A DNA stretch of 64,000 bases, from contig NZ_FNSI01000001.1 in the NCBI RefSeq assembly GCF_900104955.1, positions 2,142,001 to 2,206,000 of the forward strand, read 5' to 3'. The stretch's first letter is position 1. Every line of letters begins with the position of its first letter. Below are positions 17,777-26,280 of this stretch, one piece after another. The notes below the pieces were generated by a model. It ran no database searches. It saw nothing but the letters and a program-made list of their open reading frames with translations, and was not told the DNA's origin. The position numbers and the translations under genes are program-made. The stretch comes from Beijerinckia sp. 28-YEA-48. Its GTDB lineage: Bacteria > Pseudomonadota > Alphaproteobacteria > Rhizobiales > Beijerinckiaceae.

Positions 17777-18909
17777 TCACTTTTCCCGTTCTGGTTCCCG
17801 CGCCACACGCCGTCAAAACTCATCATCTGCATCAGCAAGCCCTCGCGCAGGCCGCGATCGGCGATGCGAACACCGCCGCTGGGAAAGGCCTGCCGGATGG
17901 CATCGAAGATGGCGCAGCCGGCCAGTACCAGATCGGCGCGCTCAGTGCCAATGCAGCCATTGGCGGATCGCTGCCCAAAGGACATGTCACGCAATTGATG
18001 GATAGCCGTGTCAACCTCGGTGTTGCGCATCCACAAACCGTCGACGCGGCGACGGTCATAGCGGGCGAGACCCAGATGGACACCAGCGACCGTCGTCACC
18101 GTGCCCGACGTGCCGAGCAGATGGAAATGCTCGCAGCAGATTTCCGAGCGCGCCTCCTCGGCGAAATCAGCGAGCTCGGCGGCAACATGATCGACCATCG
18201 CCTGATAGGTCAGCGGCGTCACTTCATGGCCACCATATTGTTCAGCCAAGGAAACGACCCCAAGCGGCAGCGACGTCCACAGCCGCACCCGATCGTGCAG
18301 CTTCTTGCGCCCGGTCTCGGGGCAGCAATCGGCGAGCCAGACGATTTCGGTGGAACCACCGCCGATGTCGAAGAGCAGGATGGCGCGGGCGCGCGGGTCC
18401 GCCAGCGAGGCGCAGCCGGCGGCGGCGAGAAAAGCTTCGGTCTCGCGATCGACCACTTCAAGCTGCAGGCCGACCCGCTCATGCACCTGCGACAGGAAGT
18501 CTTGGCCATTCTCGGCCGCCCGGCAGGCTTCGGTGGCGATCAGACGGGTGCGGGCAACGCCGCGCGCCTCCATCTTCTCGCGACAAACGGCGAGCGCCGC
18601 CAAGGTGCGGGCGATGGCCGGCTCGCCGAGCCGCCCGGTGTGGCTAAGTCCCTCCCCCAGGCGGACGATGCGCGAGAAGGCGTCGAGAATCTTGAAACCG
18701 TCCGGCGACGGGCGGGCGATCAACAGCCGGCAATTGTTGGTGCCAAGGTCGAGCGCAGCGTACACGGGGGCCTGCGGACGCGCGGGCGCAGGCCCGGCAG
18801 GTCCGGCAAAAATTGTGTCGCGCCCAGCATCGTCCGGCCGCGGCAGCGGGTGGCCATCGTTCGTCAAAACCCTGCTCCAACACGCTTCCAAAGAAGCGGA
18901 GCGATTCAA
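17773..18909 (-). CDS. Exopolyphosphatase/guanosine pentaphosphatase family protein
   Basis: A Ppx/GppA domain protein of 378 residues. The ASKHA-fold motifs are YAALDLGTNNCRLL (first phosphate loop), LGEGLSHTGRL, LLFDIGGGSTEI (second phosphate loop) and LLGTSGTVTTVAG. It lacks the C-terminal HD-like domain of E. coli Ppx, as is common in Alphaproteobacteria. It is translationally coupled to rlmE, a pairing often seen in this class. Whether it acts on polyphosphate or on pppGpp cannot be told. Confidence 0.9.
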   Translation of the reverse strand: MNRSASLEACWSRVLTNDGHPLPRPDDAGRDTIFAGPAGPAPARPQAPVYAALDLGTNNCRLLIARPSPDGFKILDAFSRIVRLGEGLSHTGRLGEPAIARTLAALAVCREKMEARGVARTRLIATEACRAAENGQDFLSQVHERVGLQLEVVDRETEAFLAAAGCASLADPRARAILLFDIGGGSTEIVWLADCCPETGRKKLHDRVRLWTSLPLGVVSLAEQYGGHEVTPLTYQAMVDHVAAELADFAEEARSEICCEHFHLLGTSGTVTTVAGVHLGLARYDRRRVDGLWMRNTEVDTAIHQLRDMSFGQRSANGCIGTERADLVLAGCAIFDAIRQAFPSGGVRIADRGLREGLLMQMMSFDGVWRGNQNGKSE

Positions 18910-18996
18910 ACCAATGTAAAGCGCGTTGGATCAAACGCCAAGGCGCAGAGAAGCGGCTGACGAAACCGGCGAGCCGGCCCCCTTAAATCCGGAAAC

Positions 18997-19371
18997 TCAG
19001 AAGAAATCCGGGGTATAGGGGCAGGTCACGTTGGGCACCCAGACCAGCCGGCCGCCCCGCAGCACCTGTTCCCGGCCGCCATAACAACCGTTGACCCGCT
19101 GAAACGAGTCGGGCCTGCCGTTCGGGACATTGCGGTAATTCCCGGGGTCGCCGCCATAGCTGCGCGGCGCCCGGGCATAGGTATTGGGCCCATAACCACC
19201 GCCGACACGCACCGAAGGCGGCACGTAAGGCCGATAAACCTGGCCATGATAGGCCTGATGCCGATGGACTTTACGCTTTGTCTTGGCTTCGGCAGGAACG
19301 GTGAGCGCCACCACGGCCAAGACGGCGGACACGATGGCCACGACCCGAAAGACCGACGCGAAATTAGACAT
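18997..19371 (-). CDS. Small secreted protein of unknown function
   Basis: A protein of 124 residues with an N-terminal signal peptide (VVAIVSAVLAVVALTVPAEA) and a mature part rich in Tyr, Gly, Pro and Arg. Two cysteines near the C-terminus (GCYGGRE and VTCPY) could form a disulfide. The frame continues upstream to 19605, but the start at 19371 has a CAGGAGG site and directly opens the signal peptide. Similar Tyr/Gly-rich exported proteins are common in Hyphomicrobiales and remain uncharacterised. Confidence 0.75.
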   Translation of the reverse strand: MSNFASVFRVVAIVSAVLAVVALTVPAEAKTKRKVHRHQAYHGQVYRPYVPPSVRVGGGYGPNTYARAPRSYGGDPGNYRNVPNGRPDSFQRVNGCYGGREQVLRGGRLVWVPNVTCPYTPDFF

Positions 19372-19607
19372 GGAAGCCTCCTGTTCACGTGAACGTTCAA
19401 CTGGGCGCCCGCGCCGCGATAATCTTTCGTCCCTAGAAAGATAGGTATCCAACGCCGGAACGTCGATATCCCACCAAACCGACAGCCAAACAGTTGACAG
19501 GTTCGCCGCGAACCCCCTAAGAACGCGCCATTGCAAAACTTGCCGCGTTTGACCGGCCGGTGTTGCGATCCTCCGAAGGAAGTGTTTGTTTTCACTTCGT
19601 TTCATGG

Positions 19608-19681
19608 TGGGGAATAGTTCAACGGTAGAACGGCGGACTCTGACTCCGTTAATCTTGGTTCGAATCCAGGTTCCCCAGCCA
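19608..19681 (+). tRNA. tRNA-Gln (anticodon CTG)
   Basis: A full cloverleaf: acceptor TGGGGAA with TTCCCCA, anticodon loop CTCTGAC with CTG, T loop TTCGAAT, and encoded CCA. Its 3' end is the integration target of the element to its right: the last 19 bases recur at 37368-37386. The tRNA copy remains intact on the left. Confidence 0.97.
19663..19681 (+). repeat. attL core of the integrated element
   Basis: AATCCAGGTTCCCCAGCCA, the 3' end of tRNA-Gln, is repeated exactly at 37368-37386. The integrase gene lies next to the other copy. This defines the left end of the element. Confidence 0.92.
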
Positions 19682-19840
19682 ATTAATCTAAATTACTGAT
19701 TTTATTACATGTTTTTGATCGTTACGGTGCCGTTTTTGTAGCGCGGTTTCGTAGCGATTTGGGCTGAAATGCCTCTGCTCTATTTGAGCTCGAATCCGAC
19801 ACGCGCAGAATATTGCCAAGTTTAATTTTGGAACTTGGTT

Positions 19841-21079
19841 GTGCGTCCTTTTGGTCTGAAGAATTTCCTGTCGCCACGTCCGGTGACAGTCCCTGATACG
19901 GTAGAGGTTAAGGCTTCTACGATCGCCGAACCTGACGCCGATCTGTTCGCCCTCTTCGGCGTTCAACCTACCCTTTCGAACATCGCCGTCACGCCATCGT
20001 CCGCCATGCGGTGCGCCCCTGTCGCCGCCGCGACGGCGCTGATCAAATCAACCTTAGCCACACTGCCGGCCAAAGTTTTCGTCCGCCTGGACGAAGGCGG
20101 CAAAGAGCCCGCCCTAGAGCATCCGGCCTATCGGCTAGTTCACGATGACGCCAATCCATGGACCTCAGCCGGCGATCTGCGCAGCGCCCTAGCTGGCGAT
20201 GCCATGTTGCACGGCCACGGCTACGCTGAAGTAATCCGCGTCGGCGCTGGTAAAGCCCAAGAGCTTCATCAACTCGACCCAACGGCTATTACCCAACTCG
20301 TAGCTGACGACGGCTCACCGGTGTATCGCATCCGGACCAAGGGCAAAGGTCATCGCGATCTCTCCTATCGCGACGTTCTGCATATCCCCTCGCCCATCGG
20401 CATCAGCTACGTCACGGCGGCTCGCGAGGCGATCGGCCTTTCTCTGCTTCTCGAAAAACATGCTGCCAACCTATTCGCCAAGGGCGCGAGACCCAGCGGC
20501 GTTGTGACAATGCCAGGGCAAGCGCCCAGCGACGGTGACGATAAGAAAAAGCGCGATTTCATTCGACTCTTTAAACTGGCGTTCTCTGGTGACAACGTCG
20601 GTACGCCAGCGGTTCTATTTGGCGGCGCGACCTTCCAACCGCACGCTTTCTCCAGCGTTGACGCTCAATTCCAAGAAAGCCGTCTATTCCAATTGCGCGA
20701 GATTGCCCGCGTTTGGAATGTGCCGGTTTCGATGATTGGCGATCTAGAACGCGCCACCTACTCAAACACCGAACAACAGAACCTTCAATTTCTGACGCAC
20801 ACGATCTTGCCGTGGCTGCGAACCTTTCAGGAAGCTTATCGTCGCGTCCTCATATCTGAAGACGATCAGAGAACGCACGTCATCGATTTTGTCACCGATG
20901 ATCTGCTTCGTGCTGACTCTGCGACCCGCGCTGAAGCAATCGCGAAACAACGCGCCGCCGGCACTCTGACGGCGAATGAAGCACGGGCTCTCGAAAACCG
21001 CCCGCCCCTGCCCGGCGGTGACAAACTCGAAAATCCCTACACGACTTCCAACACAAAGGATCAGGCCAACAATGGCTGA
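19841..21079 (+). CDS. Phage portal protein, HK97 family
   Basis: The portal forms the dodecameric DNA gate at one capsid vertex. About 412 residues, in the usual range for HK97-type portals. Typical features are the LIKSTLATLPAKVF segment, a DAMLHGHGYAEV segment, and a WNVPVSMIGDLERATYSNTEQQ segment near residue 300. A TTG six bases upstream could also serve, but the GTG at 19841 has a GGAA site seven bases before it. It is the first gene of the element, unlike in most HK97-type phages, where terminase comes first. Confidence 0.9.
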   Translation: MRPFGLKNFLSPRPVTVPDTVEVKASTIAEPDADLFALFGVQPTLSNIAVTPSSAMRCAPVAAATALIKSTLATLPAKVFVRLDEGGKEPALEHPAYRLVHDDANPWTSAGDLRSALAGDAMLHGHGYAEVIRVGAGKAQELHQLDPTAITQLVADDGSPVYRIRTKGKGHRDLSYRDVLHIPSPIGISYVTAAREAIGLSLLLEKHAANLFAKGARPSGVVTMPGQAPSDGDDKKKRDFIRLFKLAFSGDNVGTPAVLFGGATFQPHAFSSVDAQFQESRLFQLREIARVWNVPVSMIGDLERATYSNTEQQNLQFLTHTILPWLRTFQEAYRRVLISEDDQRTHVIDFVTDDLLRADSATRAEAIAKQRAAGTLTANEARALENRPPLPGGDKLENPYTTSNTKDQANNG

Positions 21080-21488
21080 CACTTCGATCACACGCTTCTT
21101 CGGCGATGGCGATAAGCGTTTTCACCTTACTTGGCGGCATATGCTCGAATTACAGGAGAAGTGCGGCGCAGGTATCGGCACCATTTCGCGCCGCCTGTTC
21201 GCAACCGAACCGACCCTTGCCGATCTAGCAGAAGTCATTCGTCTGGCGCTGATCGGCGGCGGTACGGAGCCGATCGACGCAAAGCGTCTGGTCGAAGCCT
21301 ACGTCATGAACGCTCCACTCATGCCCAGCTACGAGCTCGCCACCGCAATCATGACCGCTCGCATGTTCGGCTCCGATCCGATCGCCAGCGAACCCGCTTC
21401 CGCCCAAGACGACAACGAAAATCTGCGCGAGGAAATCATTCGCGCTTACGCCGATACTCCTAGCGAGGAAACCGATGCAGCGGCTTGA
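21072..21488 (+). CDS. Tail-assembly-chaperone-like protein (GTA gp10-like)
   Basis: A protein of 138 residues. The N-terminal FFGDGDKRFHLTWRHML followed by LQEKCGAGIGTISRRL, and a LADLAEVIRLALIGGG segment, match the pattern of the phage tail assembly chaperone/GTA gp10 family. In most phages such proteins are encoded between the tail tube and tape measure genes; here the gene overlaps the portal stop by 8 bp and the protease start by 14 bp. The assignment rests on pattern recall and is moderate. The C-terminus is acidic. Confidence 0.6.
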   Translation: MADTSITRFFGDGDKRFHLTWRHMLELQEKCGAGIGTISRRLFATEPTLADLAEVIRLALIGGGTEPIDAKRLVEAYVMNAPLMPSYELATAIMTARMFGSDPIASEPASAQDDNENLREEIIRAYADTPSEETDAAA

Positions 21489-21966
21489 ATTCAAATCCAC
21501 GATCTCGATCGATGAGACCGGCACTGTTTCCGGCATCGCATGGCCATTCAGTATTCCTGATCGTGCCGGCGACATGATCGAAAAAGGTGCTTTCGCGAAC
21601 ACCGTTGCACCGATCCCGATGCTCTTTGGTCATTCCGAACCGATCGGCGTTTGGGATGAGCTTACCGAGAAGCATGATGGCTTGCATGTGCGCGGCCGAA
21701 TGTTGGTCGACGAAGTTGCACGCGCCAAGGAAGCGCGGGCGCTCGTTATGTCGGGCGCTGTCGGTGGTCTTAGCATCGGCTTTTCGACCCGCCGCGCCAT
21801 CACGCGCAAGGGCGGCGGTCGCACCATCCAAGCCCTCGATCTAGTCGAAGTCTCCCTTGTCTCCGTGCCCTGTCATCCGGGCGCGCGCATCACTTCCGCC
21901 AAGTCAGCGGCGGAAACCATTTGGATTGCTGACGCCATCAACCGGGCCGCCGCCGCCCTTCGCTAA
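21475..21966 (+). CDS. HK97-family prohead protease
   Basis: A serine protease of 163 residues that cleaves the capsid N-terminal domain during maturation. Catalytic elements are the histidine in MLFGHSEPIGVW and the serine in GGLSIGFSTR, followed by LVEVSLVSVPCHPGA. It lies directly upstream of the capsid gene, the normal arrangement. Confidence 0.92.
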   Translation: MQRLEFKSTISIDETGTVSGIAWPFSIPDRAGDMIEKGAFANTVAPIPMLFGHSEPIGVWDELTEKHDGLHVRGRMLVDEVARAKEARALVMSGAVGGLSIGFSTRRAITRKGGGRTIQALDLVEVSLVSVPCHPGARITSAKSAAETIWIADAINRAAAALR

Positions 21967-21980
21967 AGAAAGTACCGTAT

Positions 21981-23135
21981 ATGTCCAATAGTTATGCATA
22001 CGCCCCGATCGAATTGAAGAGTGACGAAGATGATGAAAACGGCATCGTCACCAAAGCACTCGAAAATCTTACGACTTCAGTGAGCGAGAAGCTTTCCGCG
22101 TTCGAAAAGAAGTCGAATGAACGCCTCGACGCGTTCGAAGCTCGTTGGAACCGTCCGGCGAACGACAACAATCGCCACGCCAACGACAATGAAGCCGGCG
22201 CTTTGGAGCGCAAGGCTTACGAAACTTACTTGCGCCGTGGTGCGGAACGTCTCGGTGCGGAAGAAATCAAAGCGATGACCGTCGCCGTTGATGCGAACGG
22301 TGGCTACCTCGCGCCGGAAGAATTTGCCAAAGAGATTTTGAAGAAGCTGGTCGAATACTCTCCTATTCGCCAGTATGCGCGCGTAGTCCAGATCGCGACA
22401 TCAGAAGTGAAGATTCCGCGCCGCTTGACTGGCACAGCCGCGACGTGGGTTGGCGAGGTTGACGACCGCACCACCAGCGCCCCGACCTTCGAACAGGTTC
22501 TGATCGCGCCGTTTGAGCTGGCGACTTACACCGACATTTCGACGCAACTGCTCGAAGACAATTCGTATGGCCTCGAAAGCGAACTCGCTCTCGATTTCGC
22601 GGAATCGTTCGGCAAGACCGAAGGCACCGCCTATGTGAAGGGAAGTGGTGTCGGCCAGCCGAAGGGTCTCATGACCGCAACCGGCATCACCGAAGTTAAG
22701 ACGGGCGTTGCCGCCGACTTTCCCGCCAGCAATCCCGCCGACGTTCTAGTCGGCATGTATCACGTTCTGCCGACTCTTCATGCGCAGAATGGTGTTTGGT
22801 TGATGAACCGCACCACGCTCGGCAAGATGAGAACGTGGAAGGATACGACCGGCCGCTATCTGGTTATCGATCCGATCTCGGAAGGTGCTCCGGCGACATT
22901 GCTTGGCCGTCCGATTGTCGAAGCGATCGATATGGACGACATCGGTGCGAACAAATACCCGGTCGCTTTCGGTGACTTGCAGGGCTTCCGTATTGTCGAT
23001 CGCGTCGGCCTGACGACTATGCGCGACCCGTTTACGCTGGCGACTAAGGGTCAGGTGCGGTTCCATGCTCGTCGCCGCACAGGCAGCGAAGTCACGAATC
23101 CCGATCGTTTCGTGAAACTCAAGTGCTCCGCTTAA
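21981..23135 (+). CDS. Major capsid protein, HK97 fold
   Basis: A capsid protein of 384 residues. The first 110 residues are charged and helical (the cleavable scaffolding delta domain). The HK97-fold core follows, from about VDANGGYLAPEEFAKEI, with ARVVQIATSEVKIPR, a LLEDNSYGLES segment and a GRPIVEAIDMDDI segment. It starts 14 bp after the protease stop. Confidence 0.93.
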   Translation: MSNSYAYAPIELKSDEDDENGIVTKALENLTTSVSEKLSAFEKKSNERLDAFEARWNRPANDNNRHANDNEAGALERKAYETYLRRGAERLGAEEIKAMTVAVDANGGYLAPEEFAKEILKKLVEYSPIRQYARVVQIATSEVKIPRRLTGTAATWVGEVDDRTTSAPTFEQVLIAPFELATYTDISTQLLEDNSYGLESELALDFAESFGKTEGTAYVKGSGVGQPKGLMTATGITEVKTGVAADFPASNPADVLVGMYHVLPTLHAQNGVWLMNRTTLGKMRTWKDTTGRYLVIDPISEGAPATLLGRPIVEAIDMDDIGANKYPVAFGDLQGFRIVDRVGLTTMRDPFTLATKGQVRFHARRRTGSEVTNPDRFVKLKCSA

Positions 23136-23157
23136 CGGTAGATTGAAAGCTCTTGCA

Positions 23158-23727
23158 ATGCGGCTCGCAGCGGACCCTATTACGGTCAATATCGGCGGAA
23201 AGTCCCTCACTTTTCGTCCGACGTTGTATGCCGCATTGCGGCTTGAACGATATGGCTTCGAAAAACTCTTACAAGATATTGCCGAAGGGTCACTTACGGC
23301 CATCAACACCGTTGCGATGGAAACTTGCGCCGAGGAATTCGATCTCGGTTCCGCGCTTGAAACGGACCTAGTGCCTCTCGGTCTCAACCTCGCTTTGCTT
23401 AGCGAGGCTACGTCTGCCGTCATCGCTGAAATGCTCGACCTAGGCGGCGGCAAAGATCAGCCCGAACAACCAGCTAAAGACGCACCGCAAACCCTATCTG
23501 ATCTCTATCAGGAGCTATTCGGCATTGCGACTGGCGTACTCGGTTGGTCAGCCGATCAGGCGTGGAACGCCACTCCGGCGGAAATCGCGGTTGCGGCTAA
23601 AGCGCGATACAAATTCGCCGCCCGGCTATTCGGTGCCGCGGAGAATAAAGAGGGCTACGACCCACGTAATACCAAGCGAGACTTAGACGCTACCGCAAAG
23701 CTAAAATCTCTAGCGAGAGTGATGTGA
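23158..23727 (+). CDS. Phage structural/chaperone-like protein
   Basis: A protein of 189 residues if it starts at the ATG at 23158; a TTG at 23143 would add five. The N-terminal VNIGGKSLTFRPTLYAALRLE segment recalls tail assembly chaperones. The C-terminal WSADQAWNATPAEIAVAAKA segment recalls the short chaperone domain with a conserved W and P (DUF2376 type). One reading is a fused two-part chaperone, where many phages make the second part by frameshifting. No close identity can be claimed. The stop overlaps the HNH gene start (TGATG). Confidence 0.5.
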   Translation: MRLAADPITVNIGGKSLTFRPTLYAALRLERYGFEKLLQDIAEGSLTAINTVAMETCAEEFDLGSALETDLVPLGLNLALLSEATSAVIAEMLDLGGGKDQPEQPAKDAPQTLSDLYQELFGIATGVLGWSADQAWNATPAEIAVAAKARYKFAARLFGAAENKEGYDPRNTKRDLDATAKLKSLARVM

Positions 23728-24062
23728 TGCCCTCGCGTGGTCCTCGTATCTGCACCTGCGGTAAGATCGTTCAAGCCGGCGCTCTTTGTGTCTGCCAAGC
23801 CGCACGTCGGCGTATCAACGATCGTCGCCGTCCGTCCGCACATGAACGCGGTTACACCTCGAAATGGCAACGCGAACGCGCTGAATATCTGCGCCTGCAT
23901 CCCCACTGCACATTCTGTGGACGCATCGCCAACGTGGTCGATCACCGTATTCCCCACAAGGGCGACATGCCCCTCTTCTGGGATCGTAGCAATTGGCAGC
24001 CGCTATGCGTGCCCTGCCACAACAGCCGTAAGCAGATCAGGGAAAGGAAATGTACGTCATGA
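23727..24062 (+). CDS. HNH endonuclease, phage type
   Basis: A small HNH nuclease of 111 residues. The zinc-binding CTFCG pair, the VVDHRIPHKGD catalytic histidine region, and NWQPLCVPCHNSRKQ with the second cysteine pair are all present. In HK97-type phages such proteins work with the terminase during genome packaging. It lies in the packaging block, coupled to the genes on both sides. Confidence 0.9.
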   Translation: MPSRGPRICTCGKIVQAGALCVCQAARRRINDRRRPSAHERGYTSKWQRERAEYLRLHPHCTFCGRIANVVDHRIPHKGDMPLFWDRSNWQPLCVPCHNSRKQIRERKCTS

Positions 24063-24448
24063 GCCGATGGACTAGAGACGACATGGCACACTTCATGCGC
24101 TCCGACGTACAAATGCTGACGCACGACGGCGAAACCTTATCGATCAGAGCCTGGGCCAAACGCCTCGGTCTTAATCCGCAAACGCTGGCTAAGCGGCTTA
24201 AGAATGGATGGACCTTAGCCACTCTTATGACTGCGCCGAAAGACCTTCGCACTTATCGAAGGGAAGCTGAAATCGAATACCAAGGCAAGAGCCAAGTCCT
24301 CGACGCATGGGCGATCGAGCTCGGCATCAACATTGCGACGCTACGTAGTCGTCTAAGAAGCGGCAAGACCGTGCAACAGGCATTCACCGAACCTGTCCAA
24401 ACCAAACGCAGGCCGCGCCGTCACGGCATCAATCGTTATTTCCCATAG
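24059..24448 (+). CDS. Protein with two repeated helix-turn-helix-like units
   Basis: A 129-residue protein containing two related units of about 40 residues. The first is LSIRAWAKRLGLNPQTLAKRL and onward; the second is VLDAWAIELGINIATLRSRL and onward, each ending in a short Ala/Pro segment. Such units occur in phage DNA-binding proteins, often next to HNH or AP2 domains. It follows the HNH gene with an ATGA overlap (the alternative ATG at 24050 adds three codons). A DNA-recognition role in packaging or regulation is inference. The next 84 bp hold no gene. Confidence 0.6.
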   Translation: MSRWTRDDMAHFMRSDVQMLTHDGETLSIRAWAKRLGLNPQTLAKRLKNGWTLATLMTAPKDLRTYRREAEIEYQGKSQVLDAWAIELGINIATLRSRLRSGKTVQQAFTEPVQTKRRPRRHGINRYFP

Positions 24449-24532
24449 GGGGGTGGGTCCATCTTCGCTCTAGGGGCTTCATGACCGCTCGGGGTGTCTC
24501 GCGCAACATTCACAGAAATTCAGGTAAAAACA

Positions 24533-24856
24533 ATGACTATAACAACTCCTATCGTTTCCGTCGATGACATGCGGGCTTGGTTGAACCTAACCTCGCACGA
24601 CGACGATGCCATTCTGGCATCGAACGTCGCGGCAGCAATCGCCGCAATCGAAAGTAAGATCGATAAAAAGCTCACCGAGTATTTCGACTCTGCTGAATAC
24701 GCTAACAGCGTTCCGGCTGATCTGATCCTAGCGATTAAAATGCTGGCGGCGCACTTCTACAGCTTCAGAGAGCCGGTTATCTCCGGCGATCGTGTCGTCA
24801 CGATCCCATGGAATGCGATCGACCTGATCGAGCCTTACCGGAGCGTCATCGTCTGA
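24533..24856 (+). CDS. Head-tail connector protein (gp6-like)
   Basis: A protein of 107 residues with the all-helical pattern of HK97 gp6-like connectors: VDDMRAWLNLTSHDDDAIL, then AAIESKIDKKL, and LAIKMLAAHFYSFREP. These form the ring that joins portal to head-tail proteins. The frame is open upstream, but MTITTPIV is the sensible start. Its stop overlaps the next start (TGATG). Confidence 0.85.
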   Translation: MTITTPIVSVDDMRAWLNLTSHDDDAILASNVAAAIAAIESKIDKKLTEYFDSAEYANSVPADLILAIKMLAAHFYSFREPVISGDRVVTIPWNAIDLIEPYRSVIV

Positions 24857-25164
24857 TGTTCGACCGTGAGGCTCTTATAGCCGCCGTCACTGCCAGCCTT
24901 GAACGTTCCGGCGAGCAAATCGTCGATCGGATGCGCGAAGTTGCGCCGCAGGATTCCGGTGATCTTGTAGCCGGCATCTCGTCGGCGATTGATAGCGATC
25001 AGCTAACGCTAACAATTCGTTCTGACGCCCCGCATTCTCGCTATGTCGAAGATGGCACCGCGAACACTCCGGCGCAGCCGTTCTTTTATCCGACGATCCG
25101 GGAATTTGAGGATCGGGTTTACGACGACCTCGCCAAGGCCGCGAAAGAGGCGCTCGACCAATGA
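24856..25164 (+). CDS. HK97 gp10-like tail completion/neck protein
   Basis: A protein of 102 residues with the features of the HK97 gp10 family: REVAPQDSGDLVAGIS near the middle, then SDAPHSRYVEDGT, and TPAQPFFYPTIREFED at the end. It caps or completes the head-tail joint. It overlaps its neighbours on both sides by 1-4 bp, in the order connector, gp10-like, DUF3168-like. Confidence 0.88.
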   Translation: MFDREALIAAVTASLERSGEQIVDRMREVAPQDSGDLVAGISSAIDSDQLTLTIRSDAPHSRYVEDGTANTPAQPFFYPTIREFEDRVYDDLAKAAKEALDQ

Positions 25165-25562
25165 TCGACGCCAGTACCGCCTTGCAAACCCTCATTCGCA
25201 GCCGCCTTAGCACTGATCCAGGCGTTACAGCGCTCGTTCCCGCCGATGATATCCGCGATTCTAACGGCCTCCCGGTGCAAATTCCGGCCGTTTTAATCGG
25301 TGGTGGACAGGTAACTTACGACGAACTGAAGCTTACGGCGCACGCTGATCTGCATATTTGGGTCGAAGAAGTCGGGACCACGGGCGCTAAAGCGATCGCT
25401 GGAGCGATCCGAAACGCCCTTCGTAGTGGTCCCTGGCCGATCGCCGATCATCATTGCAGCGTAGTTCGGGTTACGTCGGATCGTTTCATGCGCGATCCGA
25501 ACAATCAGTATTCGCACGGCGTCGTGTCAATCGAGGCGCATATGGTGGAGCGCCATCCGTGA
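25161..25562 (+). CDS. DUF3168-like tail completion protein
   Basis: A protein of 133 residues with the pattern of the DUF3168/GTA gp8 family: STALQTLIRSRLSTDPGVTALV at the N-terminus, a VTYDELKLTAHADLHIW segment in the middle, and a final VVSIEAHM strand. These proteins bridge neck and tail tube. It overlaps the gp10-like gene by 4 bp and the head-closure gene by 4 bp. In most phages the tail tube gene follows about here; it does not in this element. Confidence 0.8.
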   Translation: MIDASTALQTLIRSRLSTDPGVTALVPADDIRDSNGLPVQIPAVLIGGGQVTYDELKLTAHADLHIWVEEVGTTGAKAIAGAIRNALRSGPWPIADHHCSVVRVTSDRFMRDPNNQYSHGVVSIEAHMVERHP

Positions 25563-25885
25563 TCAGGGCCGGCAAACTCGACCGCAAAATCATCATCTAC
25601 CGTTCCGGCCCCGAAGTTCTGGACGCGCAGGGCGTTCCCTCTTTTACCGACACGACTATTGCGACCCTCCGGGCGCAGTTGCTCGAACAGAACTGGGCCG
25701 ATCAGAACACGGACGCTGGCGTTTCCGGGCAATGGCGCGCGACCTTCCGTACCCGCTGGCACGCCGATATTGGGCTTTCCGATACAGTCGAATACGAAGG
25801 CGATCGGTTCGAAGTCATCGGCATCAATGAAATCGGCCGCCGCAATGGGCTCGATATTCAGGTTTCTGGCGAGAAATCGCCCTGA
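25559..25885 (+). CDS. Head closure/head-tail adaptor protein
   Basis: A protein of 108 residues starting at a GTG that overlaps the preceding stop (GTGA). IRAGKLDRKIIIYRSGPEVLD, a TTIATLRAQLLEQ segment and the final DRFEVIGINEIGRRNGLDI are typical of the SPP1 gp16/HK97 gp7-type head closure family. It completes the neck set in this block. The stop overlaps the terminase small subunit start by one base. Confidence 0.87.
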   Translation: MIRAGKLDRKIIIYRSGPEVLDAQGVPSFTDTTIATLRAQLLEQNWADQNTDAGVSGQWRATFRTRWHADIGLSDTVEYEGDRFEVIGINEIGRRNGLDIQVSGEKSP

Positions 25886-26280
25886 TGCGCGGAAGAAAGC
25901 CCGCCGTCATTGTGACTGGCGATCTCGAAAACCTCCCTACTCCGCCGGCTTGGCTCTCAAAGGAAGCGAAAGCGGAATGGAGGCGCGTCGTGCCGATACT
26001 GATCGAGCGCCGCATTCTGACCGATGCCGATCTAGCGGTAATGGCCGGCTATTGCAGCGCCGTGGGTGAAATCGCTCAAGCCAGCAAGATCATTGCCGTC
26101 GAGGGGCTGACTTTTGAAGGCAAGACCGGCCCAAAACGCCATCCGGCCGTAGGTGTTCGCAACGAAGCGCTTGCGCACATGCGCCAGTACGCGGCCGAAC
26201 TCGGGCTTACCCCGGTCTCACGCTCCCGCCCGTCTGTTCGCGATGACGATCCGGCCAATCCTGATTTGGGGCTGGAATGA
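25885..26280 (+). CDS. Terminase small subunit, P27 family
   Basis: A P27-family small terminase of 131 residues that recognises the packaging site. It begins MRGRKPAVIV, with LPTPPAWLSKEAKAEWRRVV and ILTDADLAVMAGYCSAV in the first half, a family hallmark. The C-terminal part keeps the NEALAHMRQYAAELGLTP segment. It overlaps the large subunit start (ATGA). The cognate site is probably nearby but cannot be named. Confidence 0.92.
   Translation: MRGRKPAVIVTGDLENLPTPPAWLSKEAKAEWRRVVPILIERRILTDADLAVMAGYCSAVGEIAQASKIIAVEGLTFEGKTGPKRHPAVGVRNEALAHMRQYAAELGLTPVSRSRPSVRDDDPANPDLGLE

Noticed and set aside
19608..19681. Disruption of tRNA-Gln by the integrated element
   Set aside because: The gene is complete with CCA; the element restored the 3' end, and only a 19-bp copy remains at the right boundary.
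24448..24532. A CRISPR array or repeat cluster in the element
   Set aside because: No regularly spaced repeats were found here or elsewhere in the window.
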